Assembly (NCBI RefSeq): GCF_024055725.1
Contig: NZ_JAMXMX010000024.1
Coordinates: 60,188-124,187 of the forward strand
Direction of reading: 5' to 3'
Source of the DNA: Actinoallomurus spadix
Lineage (GTDB): Bacteria > Actinomycetota > Actinomycetes > Streptosporangiales > Streptosporangiaceae
Length of the DNA stretch: 64,000 nucleotides
In this document: positions 6,730 to 16,660 of the stretch, piece by piece
Position numbering within the stretch: the first letter of the stretch is position 1
Layout of the letters: each line of letters opens with the position of its first letter
Position numbers and translations under genes: made by a program
Notes under the pieces: model-generated
Databases searched by the model: none
Told to the model about the DNA's origin: nothing
Seen by the model: only the letters and a program-made list of their open reading frames with translations

Positions 6730-9700
6730 CTAGGTGAGCAGTGCCCCCAGATGTCCGGCGAGGGCGTGCACGGCAGGCGGATCGAGCAGGTTCAAGTGGT
6801 GGGCGCCCCGGATCGGCACGACCTCCAGCCGCGGGCACAGGTCACCGAAGCCGTTCGTCTCATCGAGCTCGTAGCGGGCGTCCCGTACGGTCCAGGGCGT
6901 CGGCTCGGTCGCGCGGTACAGCATCACCCGCCCGCCGTACGGCCCCGGCCGGTACGCCTCCAGGGACCGCGTGTCCTCGTGCGACGTCACCTGGTGCTGA
7001 AGGATCGCGGGCGGCAACCGCTCCATGAGCGGCGCGGCGCGCTCCATCACAAGGCCGAGCTGCGCGTCCTCGTCCAGCCGCCGCAGCTCCTCGACGTCGA
7101 GCACCACGCCGAGGCCGTACGTCTCGTTCAGATAGGCCGCGAAGTCGGCGTACCGGCGCGCCGCGGCCTCGGCCGGGTCGTCGGCGCGGCGCGGAATCCC
7201 CGCGTCGATCAGCGCGAGCAGCTCCACGTCACCGAGGATCCGGGCCGTCTCGTACGCGACGACGCCGCCGAAGGACCAGCCGCCCAGCCGGTACGGGCCC
7301 TCGGGCCGCGCCGCACGGATCAGCCCGGCGTAACGCGCGGCCCGCTCCTCGACACTCGGCGCGTCCGCGAACCGCTCCAGCCCGAAGAACGGGCCGCCGA
7401 CGAGCGTCGCGAGCTGCCGGTACACGCCCGTCGTCCCGCCCGCCGGATGCGCGCAGAAGAACGGCCGGCCCCGGGTCGCCGAGGTGAGCGGCCGGACGAC
7501 GCTCCGCGCGGCCTCCTCCTCGCCGGCGCGGATCACCGAGGCGAGCTGCTCCACCGTCGGACGGGCGAACGGTTCCGCGTGGTCGATCGGGCGGCCCAGC
7601 TCCAGCTCGAGGATCTCCAGCACCGTACGGGCCTGGTCCTCGCGCCCGCCCAGGGCGAAGAAGTCGTCGGTCGCCGATACGCGCTCCGTGCCGAGGACAC
7701 GCTGGAACACGCGGACGACGAGCCGTTCGGCCGCGTCACGCGCGTCGACGAACCCCGGGCGCCTCCCCGCCGGGACGGCCGCCTCCCGGACGGCCGACTC
7801 CCGGACGGGCGCCTCGGGGGCGGCCGACTCGGGGACGAGCGGCTTGCTGACCGCCGGGCCGGAGTCGGACAGGCCCAGCTCCGTGAGGGCCCAGGTGGTC
7901 AGGACGTTCACGCTGCCGCCCTGGAGCAGGACGGTGGCGGGCACGGTCAGCCCCAGGTCGGTCTCGAGCGCGCTCTTGATGCGGACCGCGACGAGCGAGT
8001 CCAAGCCCAGGTCCGTCAGCGACTGCGCCGGGTCGGGGGCGAAGCCCAGAACCGTCGCGACGCGCTCGGCGATCCGGCCTCGCACCAGCGCGCGGGCCGC
8101 GGACGGCTCGGCCGCGCGCAGCGCCTCCGGGCCCGGCCAGTCGTCCGCGGCCTCGGGGAGCGTCTCGACCAGCGCGGAGAAGTACGGCATCCGACCGAGC
8201 TCGGGAAACGCCGCGACGGCCTGCCGCGGGTCGAAACGGAGCACGCCCGTGGCCGCCCGGCCGGAGGCGAGCAGCGCCTCGAACGCCTCCGCCCCCTCCT
8301 CCGGCGTGATCGGGTCGATGCCGCTCGCGGGACCACCGCGCAGGTTCGCCGCGCCGCCGACCCGCGACCAGGTGCCCCAGTTGATCGTGTACGCGGGCAC
8401 GCCCCGCTCGCGGAGCGACCCGGTGAAGGCGTCGACGGCGGCGTTCGCGGCGGCGTACGCGCCCTGACCGGGCGAGCCGAGCAGCGCGGCGGCCGAGGAG
8501 TACACCACCCACCAGTCGAGATCCCGGCCGCGCGTCGCCGCGTACAGCCGGTGCGCCCCGTCGACCTTCGGCCCCCAGACCCGGCGCAGGTCGGCGGCCT
8601 GAATGTCGGTGAAGATCCGGTCGGCCAGCCCGCCCGCCGCGTGCACGACACCGCGCAGCCGGTCCCCCGCGGCGGCGACCATCCGCTCGGCCACCCCGGG
8701 AGCGGCGACGTCCCCGAGGACCACCTCGACCTCGACACCGCTCTCCCGCAGCTCGCTGATGGCCTTCTCCGCCTCGGGCGGCGGGCCGTGCCGCCCGGAC
8801 AGCACGATCCGGCCCGCGCCGCGTTCGGCCAGCAGCCGTGCGGTCACGAGGCCGAGCCCGCCGTACCCACCACTGATCACGTACGCGGCCCTGCGCCGCA
8901 CCACCGCGCGCGTCCGGCCGCCGGCGGGGTCGTCGTTGAGGCGTGCGGCGGCGAGGCGGGCGACGTACCGCTTGCCGCCGCGCCGGGCGATCTCGGTGTC
9001 GGCGGGGCGGGCGCGCAGCTCGGCGGCGACCGCCTCGGCGGCCGCGTCCGGTGCGGCGTCCGGGTCGAGGTCGAGGTGGGTGGCGCGCAGGGCCGGTGTC
9101 TCGAACCCGAGCACCCGGACCATCGCGCCGGCGAACGCCTGGCCCGGGTCGCCCTCGCCGGTCCCGGCCGGGCGCAGCGCGCCCCGGGTGACCAGCCACA
9201 GGCGCGGCGCCACGGACCCGCTGGTCAGGCCGCGGACCAGGCCGGACACGGCGAGGACGAGGCGTTCGCCGGTCAGGTCGGCGGGCGGCAGGGTGACGAC
9301 GTGGGCCGGGACCCGCGGCGCGGTCACCAGGTCGCGGGCCCACCGCTCGGCGCCGGTCCAGTCGCCGATCTCGCGGACCGCCCCGCCGGGCAGTTCCCCG
9401 GCGATCGGGTCGCCGGGAGCGGCCAGCACGACGGCGTCCGCGAACGGGTCGCCGCCACCCGCCGCCACCAGCGCCTCGGCCGGTTCCCAGGTGAGCTCGG
9501 CGAGTTTCACGGCCAGCGGGACGGGCGAATCCGTGCGCCCGTACGGGCGCATCCGGATGTCGGTGGCCTCGGCGAGGAGCCGTCCGCCTTCTCCGATCAG
9601 GCGGAGGGCGACCAGGTACCCCTCGTCGGCCGGGGTGACGCGGATGAGGCAGCGACCGCCGTGCCGCACCGGGCCGCGCACCCGCAGGGCGCCGATCGAC

Positions 9701-12700
9701 TCCGGCAGCCAGACGCCGTCGCCGAGCAGGTCGGCGGCGGCGGTCAGGCAGCGGCCGAAGACCTCCGGGTGGAGGCGGAAGTGCCGGTTCACCTCCGCCG
9801 CCGGTGCGATCTCGACCTCGGTGACCACGCCCGTGTCACCGGCCGGCGCTCCGTCGCCCAGTGAGGCGGTGGCGGGCGCGCCGGAGGCACCGGCGGGGCG
9901 ATCGGCGACCACTGGAATCGTGGCGGGCGCGCCGGAGGCACCGGCGGGGTGGTCGGTGGCCGCTGAGATCGTGGCGGACGCGCCGGTGGCCGGTGAGAGT
10001 GTGGCGGAGGCGACCGGGGTCCAGGTGGCGGCGGGGGTGCGGGCGTGGACCTCGACGGTCGCCTCGTCGTCGGCGAGGGTGACGGAGGTCGTGAGGGTCG
10101 TGTGCTCCTCCAGGGGCACGGGCCGATGCAGGCGCAGGCCGGAGACCGTGACGTCCGGGCCGAGCAGCTCCGCGCCCGCGGCCAGGGCGATCTCGGCGAA
10201 GACGGGGGCGGGCAGCAGGGGGTGGCCGAACGGCCGGTCCGCCCACGGGGACGCCGCCGCGCCCACGTCGGCGCTCCAGACGTGGCGGTCCTCGCCGGGG
10301 AGTTCGACGTGCGCGCCGAGCAGGGGGTGCAGGCCGGTCGTGCCGCGCGGTGGCGTGTCGATCCAGTGCCGGCGGTGCTCCCAGGCGGGGGCGGGCACGT
10401 CGATGACGCGGCCGTCCGGTGAGGGCGCGGGCAGGTGGCCGTGGACGGTCAGCGCGGCCAGGGCCTCGTGGAAGGTCACGGTGTCGTCGGCCTCGGGCGG
10501 CCGTTCCCGATCGGGACGACGGGGCGGGCGGCGCAGGGTGGGGACGACGAGCACGTCACCGGCGGTCTCGGTGATCGCCTGGGCGAGCAGCGGATGGGCG
10601 TTCACCTCGACGAACGCCGTGAATCCGTCCTCGGCCGCGGCGGCGACCGCGTCGGTGAGGCGTACGGTGCGGCGGGTGTTCGCGGCCCAGTAGTCGCCGT
10701 CGAAGGCCGGGGCCTCGCGGGGGTCCTCCAGCACGGTGGAGTAGAACGGCACCTCCGCGGGGCGGCCGTGGACGTCCGTGAGCCGGGCGCGCAGCGGGTC
10801 GAGGATGGGGTCGACGGCGGGCGAGTGGCCGGCGCCCTCCGCCTGGACGACGCGGGCGAGCAGGCCGTCGGCGGTCGCCCGGGCCGCGACCCGCTCCAGT
10901 TCGCCGGCGTCGCCGGTGAGGACGGTCTGCCGGGGCGAGGACCGGACCGCGACGTGCACGTCCGCGCCGGTCCGTACGTAGGCGAGGGCGTCGTCGGCGG
11001 CGCAGCCCAGGACGAGCATCGCGCCGCCGCCCTCCCCGGCGATGCCGTCGAGCAGCCGCGCCCGGCCGGTGATGACCGTGACGCCGTCCTCCGGGGACAG
11101 CGCGCCGGCGACGACGGCCGCGGCGACCTCGCCCATCGAGTGGCCGATCACCGCGCCGGGTTCGGCGCCGTACGAGCGCAGCAGCGTGGCGAGGCCGAGC
11201 TGCAGGCCGAACAGTGTGGTCATCGTGCGGTACACGCCGGTGACGCGTTCGCCGCTCTCCAGGGTGTCCCACAGCGAGAAGCCCGCCTGCGCGGCGAACG
11301 GCCCGTCGAGCGCGTCGATCGCGGCGGCGAACGCGGGTTCGTCGGCGAGGAGGCGGCGGCCCATGCCGGGTCGCTGCGCGCCGTACCCGGAGAAGACCCA
11401 GACCGGCGGGGCGTCGCGGACCGTGGTGACGCCGGTGATGCGGGGCGCGCGGAGGGCGGCGGCGAGCGCCGTACGGTCGCGGCCCACGACGGCGGCGGCG
11501 GCTCGACCGCGACCGAAACGGCGGCTCAGCGTGCGGGCGACGTCGGGCAGTGCCGCGTCGCCGGTCTCCAGCCAGTCGGCGAGGCGGGCGGCGTACGGGC
11601 CGATCCGGCCGGCCTCCACGTCGGAGAGGAGGAGGGTGTGCACGGCCGGTTCGCGGCGGCGCGGGCCCCTCTCCTCGGCGTGTGCGGCTTCGAGGACGAC
11701 ATGCGCGTTGGTGCCGCCGAACCCGAAGCCCGAGACCCCGGCCAGGGCGGGTCGGTTGCGGGTCTCGGGCCAGGGTGTTCCTTCGGCGGCGACGGCGAGG
11801 CCGAGCCCGCCGAAGTCGATGTGCGGGTTCGGCGCGCGGTAGTGCGGGGTCGGCGGGATCCACCGGTGCGCGAGCGCGAGCACGACCTTGATCAGTCCGG
11901 CGACGCCGGCGGCGGCCTCCAGGTGGCCGAGGTTCGCCTTGACCGACCCGATGAGCGTCGGCCGGCCGCCGGGAGCCCAGCCGTCGGTGTTCGGGCCGTC
12001 GGGAGCCGGGGTGCCGGAATCCGGCCCGCCGGGGGCCGAGCTGCCAGGGACTGGGCCGCCGGGAGCCGGGGCGTGCAGGGCGGCGCCGAGGGCGCGGGCC
12101 TCGATGGGGTCGCCGAGGAGGGTTCCGGTGCCGTGCGCCTCGACGTAGTCGGGGCGGCCGAGCCCGGCGTACGCGGCGCGGAGGACGGCGACCTGTGCCT
12201 CGGCGTTCGGGGCGACGAGGCCGGTGGAGCGGCCGTCGGAGTTGACCGCCGACCCGCGGATCACCGCGAGCACGCGGTCGCCGTCGCGCCGGGCGTCGGA
12301 CAGGCGCTTGAGGACGACGGCGCCGCAGCCCTCGGCGCGGACCATGCCGTCCGCCGACGCGTCGAACGGCTTGCAGCGGCCGTCCGGGGCGGTCGCGCCG
12401 CCCAGGTCGAACGTCTTGGTGATCAGCGGGGAGAGCAGGACGTTCACGCCGCCGGCGACGACGAGGTTGCTCTCCCCGGCGCGCAGGGATCGTACGGCCA
12501 GGTGCGTCGCGACCAGCGACGACGAGCAGGCCGTGTCGACGATCAGGGAGGGGCCGCGCAGGTCGAGGAGGTAGGACAGGCGGTTCGCGACGATGCTCAG
12601 CGCGGCGCCGGTGGCGGTGTAGGGCCGCAGGGGCGCGGTGCCGGTGAGGTAGCCGTACTCGGGGGCGGAGACGCCGACGAACACGCCGGTGCGGCTGCCG

Positions 12701-13350
12701 CGCAGGCTCGGCGGCGCGACGCCCGCGTGCTGGAACGCCTCCCAGGCGACCTCGAGCATCAGCCGCTGCTGGGGGTCCATGACGTCGGCCTCGTCGGGGG
12801 TGATGCCGAAGAAGCGGGCGTCGAAGCCGGTGACGTCGTCGAGGAACCCGCCGAACCGGGTGACGTCCTCCAGGGTGCCGTCGTCGAAGGGGTCCCAGCG
12901 GCCGTCGGGCACCTCCCGGATCCCGTCGCCGCCGTCGAGCAGTAAACGCCAGTAGGACTCGGGACCGGAGACGCCACCGGGGAATCGGCAGCCGATTCCG
13001 ATGACGGCGATGGGCTCCTCCGAATTGGCCGAAAGTTGCGGCGCGTCATTCGCCGAATCACCGTGCGGAGCGAAGAATTCACCCTGGGCGATCACGTGGG
13101 CGAGGCGGGCGATGGTGCGGTGTTCGTAGAGGAGGGTGGCGGGCAGTCGCGCGCCGACGAGTTTTTCGAGTTCGCCGGCGATGGCGACCGCGTCGCGCGA
13201 GGTCAGGCCCAGTTCGTCCAGGGGGCGGTCGGGGTCGACCTCGGTGGCGGGCACCTTGCACCGGCTCGCCACGGCGTCGACGAGGAAACGGCGAATCGCC
13301 GGCTTTCCCGGTCGGCGGGGGCCGGGTACGTCCGGCTCGGTGGCCGCCAT
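6730..13350 (-). CDS. Type I PKS: ACP-KS-AT-DH(inactive)-KR-ACP-carrier-like-TE
   Basis: About 2206 residues. N-terminal ACP (~25-90; [11 protein letters not shown], a form usual in FAAL-loaded carriers). KS (~115-555) with [15 protein letters not shown] and KANLGH. AT (~650-990) with GHSMGE and the specificity position GAGHS. A DH-like region (~1005-1275) has ADRPFG where ADHxxxG is expected and [10 protein letters not shown] where HPxxxDxxxQ/H is expected, so both catalytic residues seem lost. KR (~1290-1720) has SGGYGGLG and the Lys/Ser/Tyr/Asn set (Tyr in [10 protein letters not shown]). ACP ~1785 has GLDSL. A second carrier-like domain ~1905 reads [12 protein letters not shown] with no serine. 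TE (~1965-end) has GWSFGG and GAHHLNLL. The architecture echoes mycobacterial Pks13 plus a reductive loop. The start at 13350 is preferred (GGGGGTAGCACG upstream); an ATG at 13365 is in frame. It is divergent from the MFS exporter and followed by ccr. Confidence 0.93.
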   Translation of the reverse strand: MAATEPDVPGPRRPGKPAIRRFLVDAVASRCKVPATEVDPDRPLDELGLTSRDAVAIAGELEKLVGARLPATLLYEHRTIARLAHVIAQGEFFAPHGDSANDAPQLSANSEEPIAVIGIGCRFPGGVSGPESYWRLLLDGGDGIREVPDGRWDPFDDGTLEDVTRFGGFLDDVTGFDARFFGITPDEADVMDPQQRLMLEVAWEAFQHAGVAPPSLRGSRTGVFVGVSAPEYGYLTGTAPLRPYTATGAALSIVANRLSYLLDLRGPSLIVDTACSSSLVATHLAVRSLRAGESNLVVAGGVNVLLSPLITKTFDLGGATAPDGRCKPFDASADGMVRAEGCGAVVLKRLSDARRDGDRVLAVIRGSAVNSDGRSTGLVAPNAEAQVAVLRAAYAGLGRPDYVEAHGTGTLLGDPIEARALGAALHAPAPGGPVPGSSAPGGPDSGTPAPDGPNTDGWAPGGRPTLIGSVKANLGHLEAAAGVAGLIKVVLALAHRWIPPTPHYRAPNPHIDFGGLGLAVAAEGTPWPETRNRPALAGVSGFGFGGTNAHVVLEAAHAEERGPRRREPAVHTLLLSDVEAGRIGPYAARLADWLETGDAALPDVARTLSRRFGRGRAAAAVVGRDRTALAAALRAPRITGVTTVRDAPPVWVFSGYGAQRPGMGRRLLADEPAFAAAIDALDGPFAAQAGFSLWDTLESGERVTGVYRTMTTLFGLQLGLATLLRSYGAEPGAVIGHSMGEVAAAVVAGALSPEDGVTVITGRARLLDGIAGEGGGAMLVLGCAADDALAYVRTGADVHVAVRSSPRQTVLTGDAGELERVAARATADGLLARVVQAEGAGHSPAVDPILDPLRARLTDVHGRPAEVPFYSTVLEDPREAPAFDGDYWAANTRRTVRLTDAVAAAAEDGFTAFVEVNAHPLLAQAITETAGDVLVVPTLRRPPRRPDRERPPEADDTVTFHEALAALTVHGHLPAPSPDGRVIDVPAPAWEHRRHWIDTPPRGTTGLHPLLGAHVELPGEDRHVWSADVGAAASPWADRPFGHPLLPAPVFAEIALAAGAELLGPDVTVSGLRLHRPVPLEEHTTLTTSVTLADDEATVEVHARTPAATWTPVASATLSPATGASATISAATDHPAGASGAPATIPVVADRPAGASGAPATASLGDGAPAGDTGVVTEVEIAPAAEVNRHFRLHPEVFGRCLTAAADLLGDGVWLPESIGALRVRGPVRHGGRCLIRVTPADEGYLVALRLIGEGGRLLAEATDIRMRPYGRTDSPVPLAVKLAELTWEPAEALVAAGGGDPFADAVVLAAPGDPIAGELPGGAVREIGDWTGAERWARDLVTAPRVPAHVVTLPPADLTGERLVLAVSGLVRGLTSGSVAPRLWLVTRGALRPAGTGEGDPGQAFAGAMVRVLGFETPALRATHLDLDPDAAPDAAAEAVAAELRARPADTEIARRGGKRYVARLAAARLNDDPAGGRTRAVVRRRAAYVISGGYGGLGLVTARLLAERGAGRIVLSGRHGPPPEAEKAISELRESGVEVEVVLGDVAAPGVAERMVAAAGDRLRGVVHAAGGLADRIFTDIQAADLRRVWGPKVDGAHRLYAATRGRDLDWWVVYSSAAALLGSPGQGAYAAANAAVDAFTGSLRERGVPAYTINWGTWSRVGGAANLRGGPASGIDPITPEEGAEAFEALLASGRAATGVLRFDPRQAVAAFPELGRMPYFSALVETLPEAADDWPGPEALRAAEPSAARALVRGRIAERVATVLGFAPDPAQSLTDLGLDSLVAVRIKSALETDLGLTVPATVLLQGGSVNVLTTWALTELGLSDSGPAVSKPLVPESAAPEAPVRESAVREAAVPAGRRPGFVDARDAAERLVVRVFQRVLGTERVSATDDFFALGGREDQARTVLEILELELGRPIDHAEPFARPTVEQLASVIRAGEEEAARSVVRPLTSATRGRPFFCAHPAGGTTGVYRQLATLVGGPFFGLERFADAPSVEERAARYAGLIRAARPEGPYRLGGWSFGGVVAYETARILGDVELLALIDAGIPRRADDPAEAAARRYADFAAYLNETYGLGVVLDVEELRRLDEDAQLGLVMERAAPLMERLPPAILQHQVTSHEDTRSLEAYRPGPYGGRVMLYRATEPTPWTVRDARYELDETNGFGDLCPRLEVVPIRGAHHLNLLDPPAVHALAGHLGALLT
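9869..9949. repeat. 51-nt tandem repeat inside the DH region of the PKS
   Basis: Two identical 30-nt blocks at 9869-9898 and 9920-9949 lie 51 nt apart, and a degenerate third unit follows toward 9990. In the protein they give a 17-residue repeat ([17 protein letters not shown] and its neighbour). This disordered Ala/Pro/Gly insert falls between the two halves of the DH fold, which supports structural decay of that domain. Confidence 0.75.
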
Positions 13351-13464
13351 TCGTGCTACCCCCATTACGCAGGGTCACTGATGAAACAACGCGAAGAAGT
13401 GAACACCGTGTCTTATCGGGCATGAGTCCCGATGCGCACAAACGCCACTTTTCTCTCAACTGCG

Positions 13465-13482
13465 TTATCACCGCGATGACAA
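13465..13482. promoter_or_regulatory. TTATCAC-N4-ATGACAA motif in the PKS/MFS divergent promoter
   Basis: On the minus strand the site reads TTGTCAT-CGCG-GTGATAA. It is an imperfect copy of the perfect TTGTCAC-CCCA-GTGACAA found upstream of the FAAL operon (27375-27392), with the same arm length and spacer. It lies 34 nt before the MFS start and 115 nt before the PKS start. A more degenerate copy may lie at 13372-13389. It is a candidate shared operator; the regulator is unknown. Confidence 0.5.
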
Positions 13483-13516
13483 GACTCACCGGAGTGAATA
13501 TGGCCTTATAGGTCGA

Positions 13517-15085
13517 ATGGCCCGCACGCGACATGGATGGACGCTCACTGTGATCGCGGTCGCCGGGTTCATGACCACCCTGGACAACACGGTCGTGAAC
13601 GTCGCGCTACCGTCGATCCAGCGTGACCTGCACATCTCCCTGTCCGCCCTGGAATGGGTCGCGACCTCGTACATCCTGATCTTCGCGAGCGTCATGCTCG
13701 CCGGCGGCCGGCTGGCCGACGTGTACGGCCGCAAGCGCGTCTTCCTGATTGGCCTGGCCGTCTTCACGGCGGCGTCCGGACTCGCCGGGCTGGCCGGAAG
13801 CGCCGGGACGCTGATCGCCGCCCGCGTCGTCCAGGGCGCCGGCGGCGCGCTGGTCATCCCGGCGGGACTCGCGCTCGTCACCGTCGGCCGTACCGAACGC
13901 GAGCAGGCGCGGGGCACCGTCGTCTGGGTCGGCTCCGCCGCGCTGGCGCTCGCCCTCGGGCCCCTGGCCGGCGGGTACATCGCCCAGCACTGGGCCTGGA
14001 ACTGGATCTTCCTGGTCAACCTGGCGCCCGGCCTCGCCGTCGTGCTCCTGGGCGTCTTCGTGATCCCCGAGTCGCGCGACACGGGCGCGGACGGCGTCGA
14101 CCTGCCCGGCATGCTCGCCTCCGGGACCATGCTGTTCGCCGTAACGTACGCGCTGAACGATGTCGCCGCGCACGGCTGGGGCGGCGGCGTGGTGATCGGG
14201 GCGTTCGCGCTGGCCGCCGTGGCGCTCGCCGCGCTCGTCACGGTCGAGCGGTGGGCCGCCTCGCCCATGATCGACCTGGTGTTCTTCCGCAGCCGGGCGT
14301 TCGCGGGCGGGATCGCCGTGCAGGTCCTGTGGGGCGTCGGCTTCAACGGCGTGCTGTTCTACGCCTCGCTGTTCCTGCAGCAGGTGCTGCGGTTCTCCCC
14401 CACGGAGACCGGCGCGGTGTTCCTGCCGCCGGCCGTGGTCATCGCCGCCCTGACGCCCGTGTCGTTCTGGGTGGGCCGCAGGATCGGCGCCCGCTCCACC
14501 ATCGCCTGGGGCCTGTTCCTCATGGCCGCCGGGATGGCGGCGTTCGCGTTGCTGCGGCCCGGCGACGGCTACGCCGACCTGCTGCCCGGCGTCGCCCTCA
14601 TCGGCGCCGGCTCCGCGCTGAACATGCCGCTCGCCGGCTACGTCCTGACCTCCATCCCTGAGGAACGTTCCGGCGTCGCGGGCGGCATCCTCAGCGTCGG
14701 CCGCGAGGTCTCCGGAGCCTTCGGCATCGCCGTCATCGGCGTGATCATCTCCGCGCGGCAGCGGTCCGAGATGGCGTCCGGGACGAGCCGCGCCGCCGCG
14801 TTCGAGCACGCCACCTCCGCCGGGCTGCTGTGCGGCGCTGGCCTGGTCTGCCTCGGCGCGCTCATCGCCCTGCTCACGCTGCAGCCCCGCCCGCGCCGCG
14901 CCCGGCACGCCCGGCCGTACGGCCCGCCCCAGGGCGAGATCCGGGACGGAGGCCGGGGCGAGACGCCGGGTGAGAGTTCGGGTGAGAGCCGGAGCGGGAG
15001 CCGGGGTGAGGTCGCCGACGTGCCGGACGCGCCCGGGGCGGCGCCGTTGCGGGCCTGGTCGCCGTCGGCCGGGGGCGTGCGGTGA
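13517..15085 (+). CDS. MFS transporter, DHA2 (14-TM) family
   Basis: 522-residue drug:H+ antiporter. Motif D1/C-type signatures are visible: MTTLDNTVVNVALPSIQRDL in TM1 and GGRLADVYGRKRVFLIGL in the TM2-3 loop (motif A). The many hydrophobic segments fit 14 helices. The last ~75 residues are a charged, Gly/Arg-rich cytoplasmic tail with no recognised domain. It likely exports a product or precursor of the neighbouring polyketide locus, or confers self-resistance (inference from context). It shares a divergent promoter with the PKS. The downstream glycosyltransferase overlaps its stop by GTGA, so the two are translationally coupled. Confidence 0.9.
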   Translation: MARTRHGWTLTVIAVAGFMTTLDNTVVNVALPSIQRDLHISLSALEWVATSYILIFASVMLAGGRLADVYGRKRVFLIGLAVFTAASGLAGLAGSAGTLIAARVVQGAGGALVIPAGLALVTVGRTEREQARGTVVWVGSAALALALGPLAGGYIAQHWAWNWIFLVNLAPGLAVVLLGVFVIPESRDTGADGVDLPGMLASGTMLFAVTYALNDVAAHGWGGGVVIGAFALAAVALAALVTVERWAASPMIDLVFFRSRAFAGGIAVQVLWGVGFNGVLFYASLFLQQVLRFSPTETGAVFLPPAVVIAALTPVSFWVGRRIGARSTIAWGLFLMAAGMAAFALLRPGDGYADLLPGVALIGAGSALNMPLAGYVLTSIPEERSGVAGGILSVGREVSGAFGIAVIGVIISARQRSEMASGTSRAAAFEHATSAGLLCGAGLVCLGALIALLTLQPRPRRARHARPYGPPQGEIRDGGRGETPGESSGESRSGSRGEVADVPDAPGAAPLRAWSPSAGGVR

Positions 15086-16362
15086 CCGGGGTGCGGCGCG
15101 ACATCGTCATCTTCGCCGCCGGTTCGCGAGGCGACGTCCAGCCCTGCGTCGCGCTCGGCCGGGGCCTGGCCGAGCGCGGCCACGGCGTCCGGCTCATCAT
15201 CGCGACCGGGCAGGAACCGCTCGCCGCCGGGCTGGACACCACCGTCCTGTCCGTCGACCCGGCCCGGCTCCTGGAGACCGACGAGGTCCGCGAATGGCTG
15301 CGGCGCGGCCACAACCCGCTCACCTTCGTCGCCGGGTTCCGCCGCGTGATCCGGCCGATGGCCGAGATGCTGCTCGGCGAGATCCTCGCCGGCTGTAAGG
15401 ACGCCGACCTGCTCGTCTTCCCGACGCTGGGCTTCGTCGGGCACCACCTCGCCGAGTACCTCGGCATCGACCACGCCCTGATCCACTTCCAGCCCAGCCA
15501 GCCGACGAGCGCCTTCCGGCACCCCCTGGTATCGCGGGCGTGCGGCGCGAACCGGCTGAGCTACCACCTGGTGGAACAGCTCGCCTGGCAGCTCATCCGG
15601 CCCATCCTGAGCACCTGGCGGCGCGACACGCTCGCGCTGCCGAAGCCACCCCTCGGCGGCCCGGTCCGCACCGTACGGGACGTCCCGGTGCTGGCCTGCT
15701 TCAGCGAGGCCGTCGTGCCCCGGCCACCGGACTGGCCCCCGCACGTCCACGTCACCGGGTACTGGTTCCTGGACGAACCCGCGTGGACGCCGGACCCGCG
15801 GCTCACCGACTTCCTCGCCGCCGGCCCGCCCCCGGTCTACGTGGGGTTCGGCAGCATGACGCCGCCGCGCCCGGAGGCGATGGTCGCGACGGTACGGGCG
15901 GCGCTGCGCGCCGCGGGCCTGCGCGGGATCCTCGCGTTCGGGGAGGACGGGGCGGACGACGACGTCCTGACGGTCGGGGACGTGCCGCACTCATGGCTGC
16001 TGCCCCGGACGCTGGCGGCCGTGCACCACGGCGGCGCGGGCACCACGGCCGCCGCGCTGCGGGCCGGGATCCCGGCCGTCGTCTGCCCGTTCTTCGGCGA
16101 CCAGGGGTTCTGGGGCGGCCGGGTGGCGGCGCTCGGCGCCGGGCCGGCCCCGCTGCCGATCAAGCGGCTGGCGCCGGAGCCGCTGACCGCGCGGATCACG
16201 GCCGCCGCCGGGGACGAGAGGATGCGCCGCCGGGCGGCGGAGCTGGGCCGGCGGATCGCGGCGGAGGACGGCGTCGGCCGTGCCTGCGCCGCGCTGGAGG
16301 ACGCCCGGTGGGCCAGGCGGATCCGCGCGGCCGGGGAAAAGGGAGACGGGGACGATCGATGA
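15082..16362 (+). CDS. GT1-family (UGT/MGT-like) glycosyltransferase
   Basis: 426 residues, GT-B fold. The N-terminus FAAGSRGDVQPCVALGRGL is the acceptor-domain signature shared by sterol glucosyltransferases and by mycobacterial glycopeptidolipid Gtf proteins. The C-terminal half has VYVGFGSM and the nucleotide-sugar motif AVHHGGAGTTAAALRAGIP followed by PFFGDQGFWG. No signal peptide or TM is seen, so it acts at the cytoplasmic face. It probably glycosylates the lipid or lipopeptide made by the cluster; the sugar and acceptor are unknown. Starts overlap on both sides (GTGA with the MFS gene, ATGA with the FAAL-NRPS scar), showing an original operon. Confidence 0.88.
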   Translation: MTGVRRDIVIFAAGSRGDVQPCVALGRGLAERGHGVRLIIATGQEPLAAGLDTTVLSVDPARLLETDEVREWLRRGHNPLTFVAGFRRVIRPMAEMLLGEILAGCKDADLLVFPTLGFVGHHLAEYLGIDHALIHFQPSQPTSAFRHPLVSRACGANRLSYHLVEQLAWQLIRPILSTWRRDTLALPKPPLGGPVRTVRDVPVLACFSEAVVPRPPDWPPHVHVTGYWFLDEPAWTPDPRLTDFLAAGPPPVYVGFGSMTPPRPEAMVATVRAALRAAGLRGILAFGEDGADDDVLTVGDVPHSWLLPRTLAAVHHGGAGTTAAALRAGIPAVVCPFFGDQGFWGGRVAALGAGPAPLPIKRLAPEPLTARITAAAGDERMRRRAAELGRRIAAEDGVGRACAALEDARWARRIRAAGEKGDGDDR

Positions 16363-16546
16363 CGGGCTTCGTGCACCACCTGCGCACTCAGGTCGCGCGC
16401 TTCGGCGACGACCGCTCGTACGCGCTGGTCGACGAGCACCAGGGCGAAGTCGAGGCGTACCGGTCGACTGCGCGCACACCGAGATGGCCGATCCCGGCCC
16501 ACCGGCCCACGTCGCCGCGAAATTGAAGGAGAGTCTGAAGCCATGA
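16359..16546 (+). pseudogene. Scar of a FAAL-NRPS gene: head and tail only
   Basis: The ATG at 16359 overlaps the glycosyltransferase stop. The first ~36 codons read TGFVHHLRTQVARFGDDRSY and ALVDEHQGEVEAY, the start of a fatty acyl-AMP ligase. Near 16455 this homology ends and the frame runs out at 16526. Another frame then supplies VPVDCAHTEMADPGPPAHVA and LKP-stop at 16546, a pattern I recognise as the extreme C-terminus of an NRPS thioesterase. That stop overlaps the mbtH start by ATGA, as in intact NRPS operons. I infer one large FAAL-to-TE lipopeptide synthetase whose interior is missing, or two genes fused by deletion. Assembly collapse of repetitive modules must be excluded. Confidence 0.6.
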
Positions 16547-16659
16547 CCGACCCGTTCGAAGACCCCGACGGCCGCTGCCTCGACCACGTCAACGAGCACT
16601 GGACCGACATGCGCCCGAAGAGCCTCATCGCGGCCATGGAACAGCAGGAGAGGGGCTGA
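16543..16659 (+). pseudogene. mbtH: MbtH-like gene with internal deletion (38 codons)
   Basis: The protein starts with MTDPFEDPDG, the conserved beginning of MbtH-like proteins. It then jumps to CLDHVNEHWTDMRPKSLIAA, their conserved end. Normal members have about 70 residues; the ~32 residues between, with the N-x-x-x-Q-x-S-L-W-P and PxGW segments that contact the adenylation domain, are missing. The reading frame is kept, so a 38-residue peptide can be made after the SD GAAGGAGAG, but it should not fold or activate an adenylation domain. Its loss parallels the missing NRPS interior next to it. TEII follows one base after its stop. Confidence 0.75.
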
Positions 16660-16660
16660 G

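Noticed and set aside
5396..6733. Long open frame antisense to ccr (and similar ones antisense to the PKS, e.g. 6751-9864 and 10435-12945)
   Set aside because: High GC gives long antisense frames. The translations are Arg/Ala/Gly-rich without motifs, while the other strand encodes clear enzymes.
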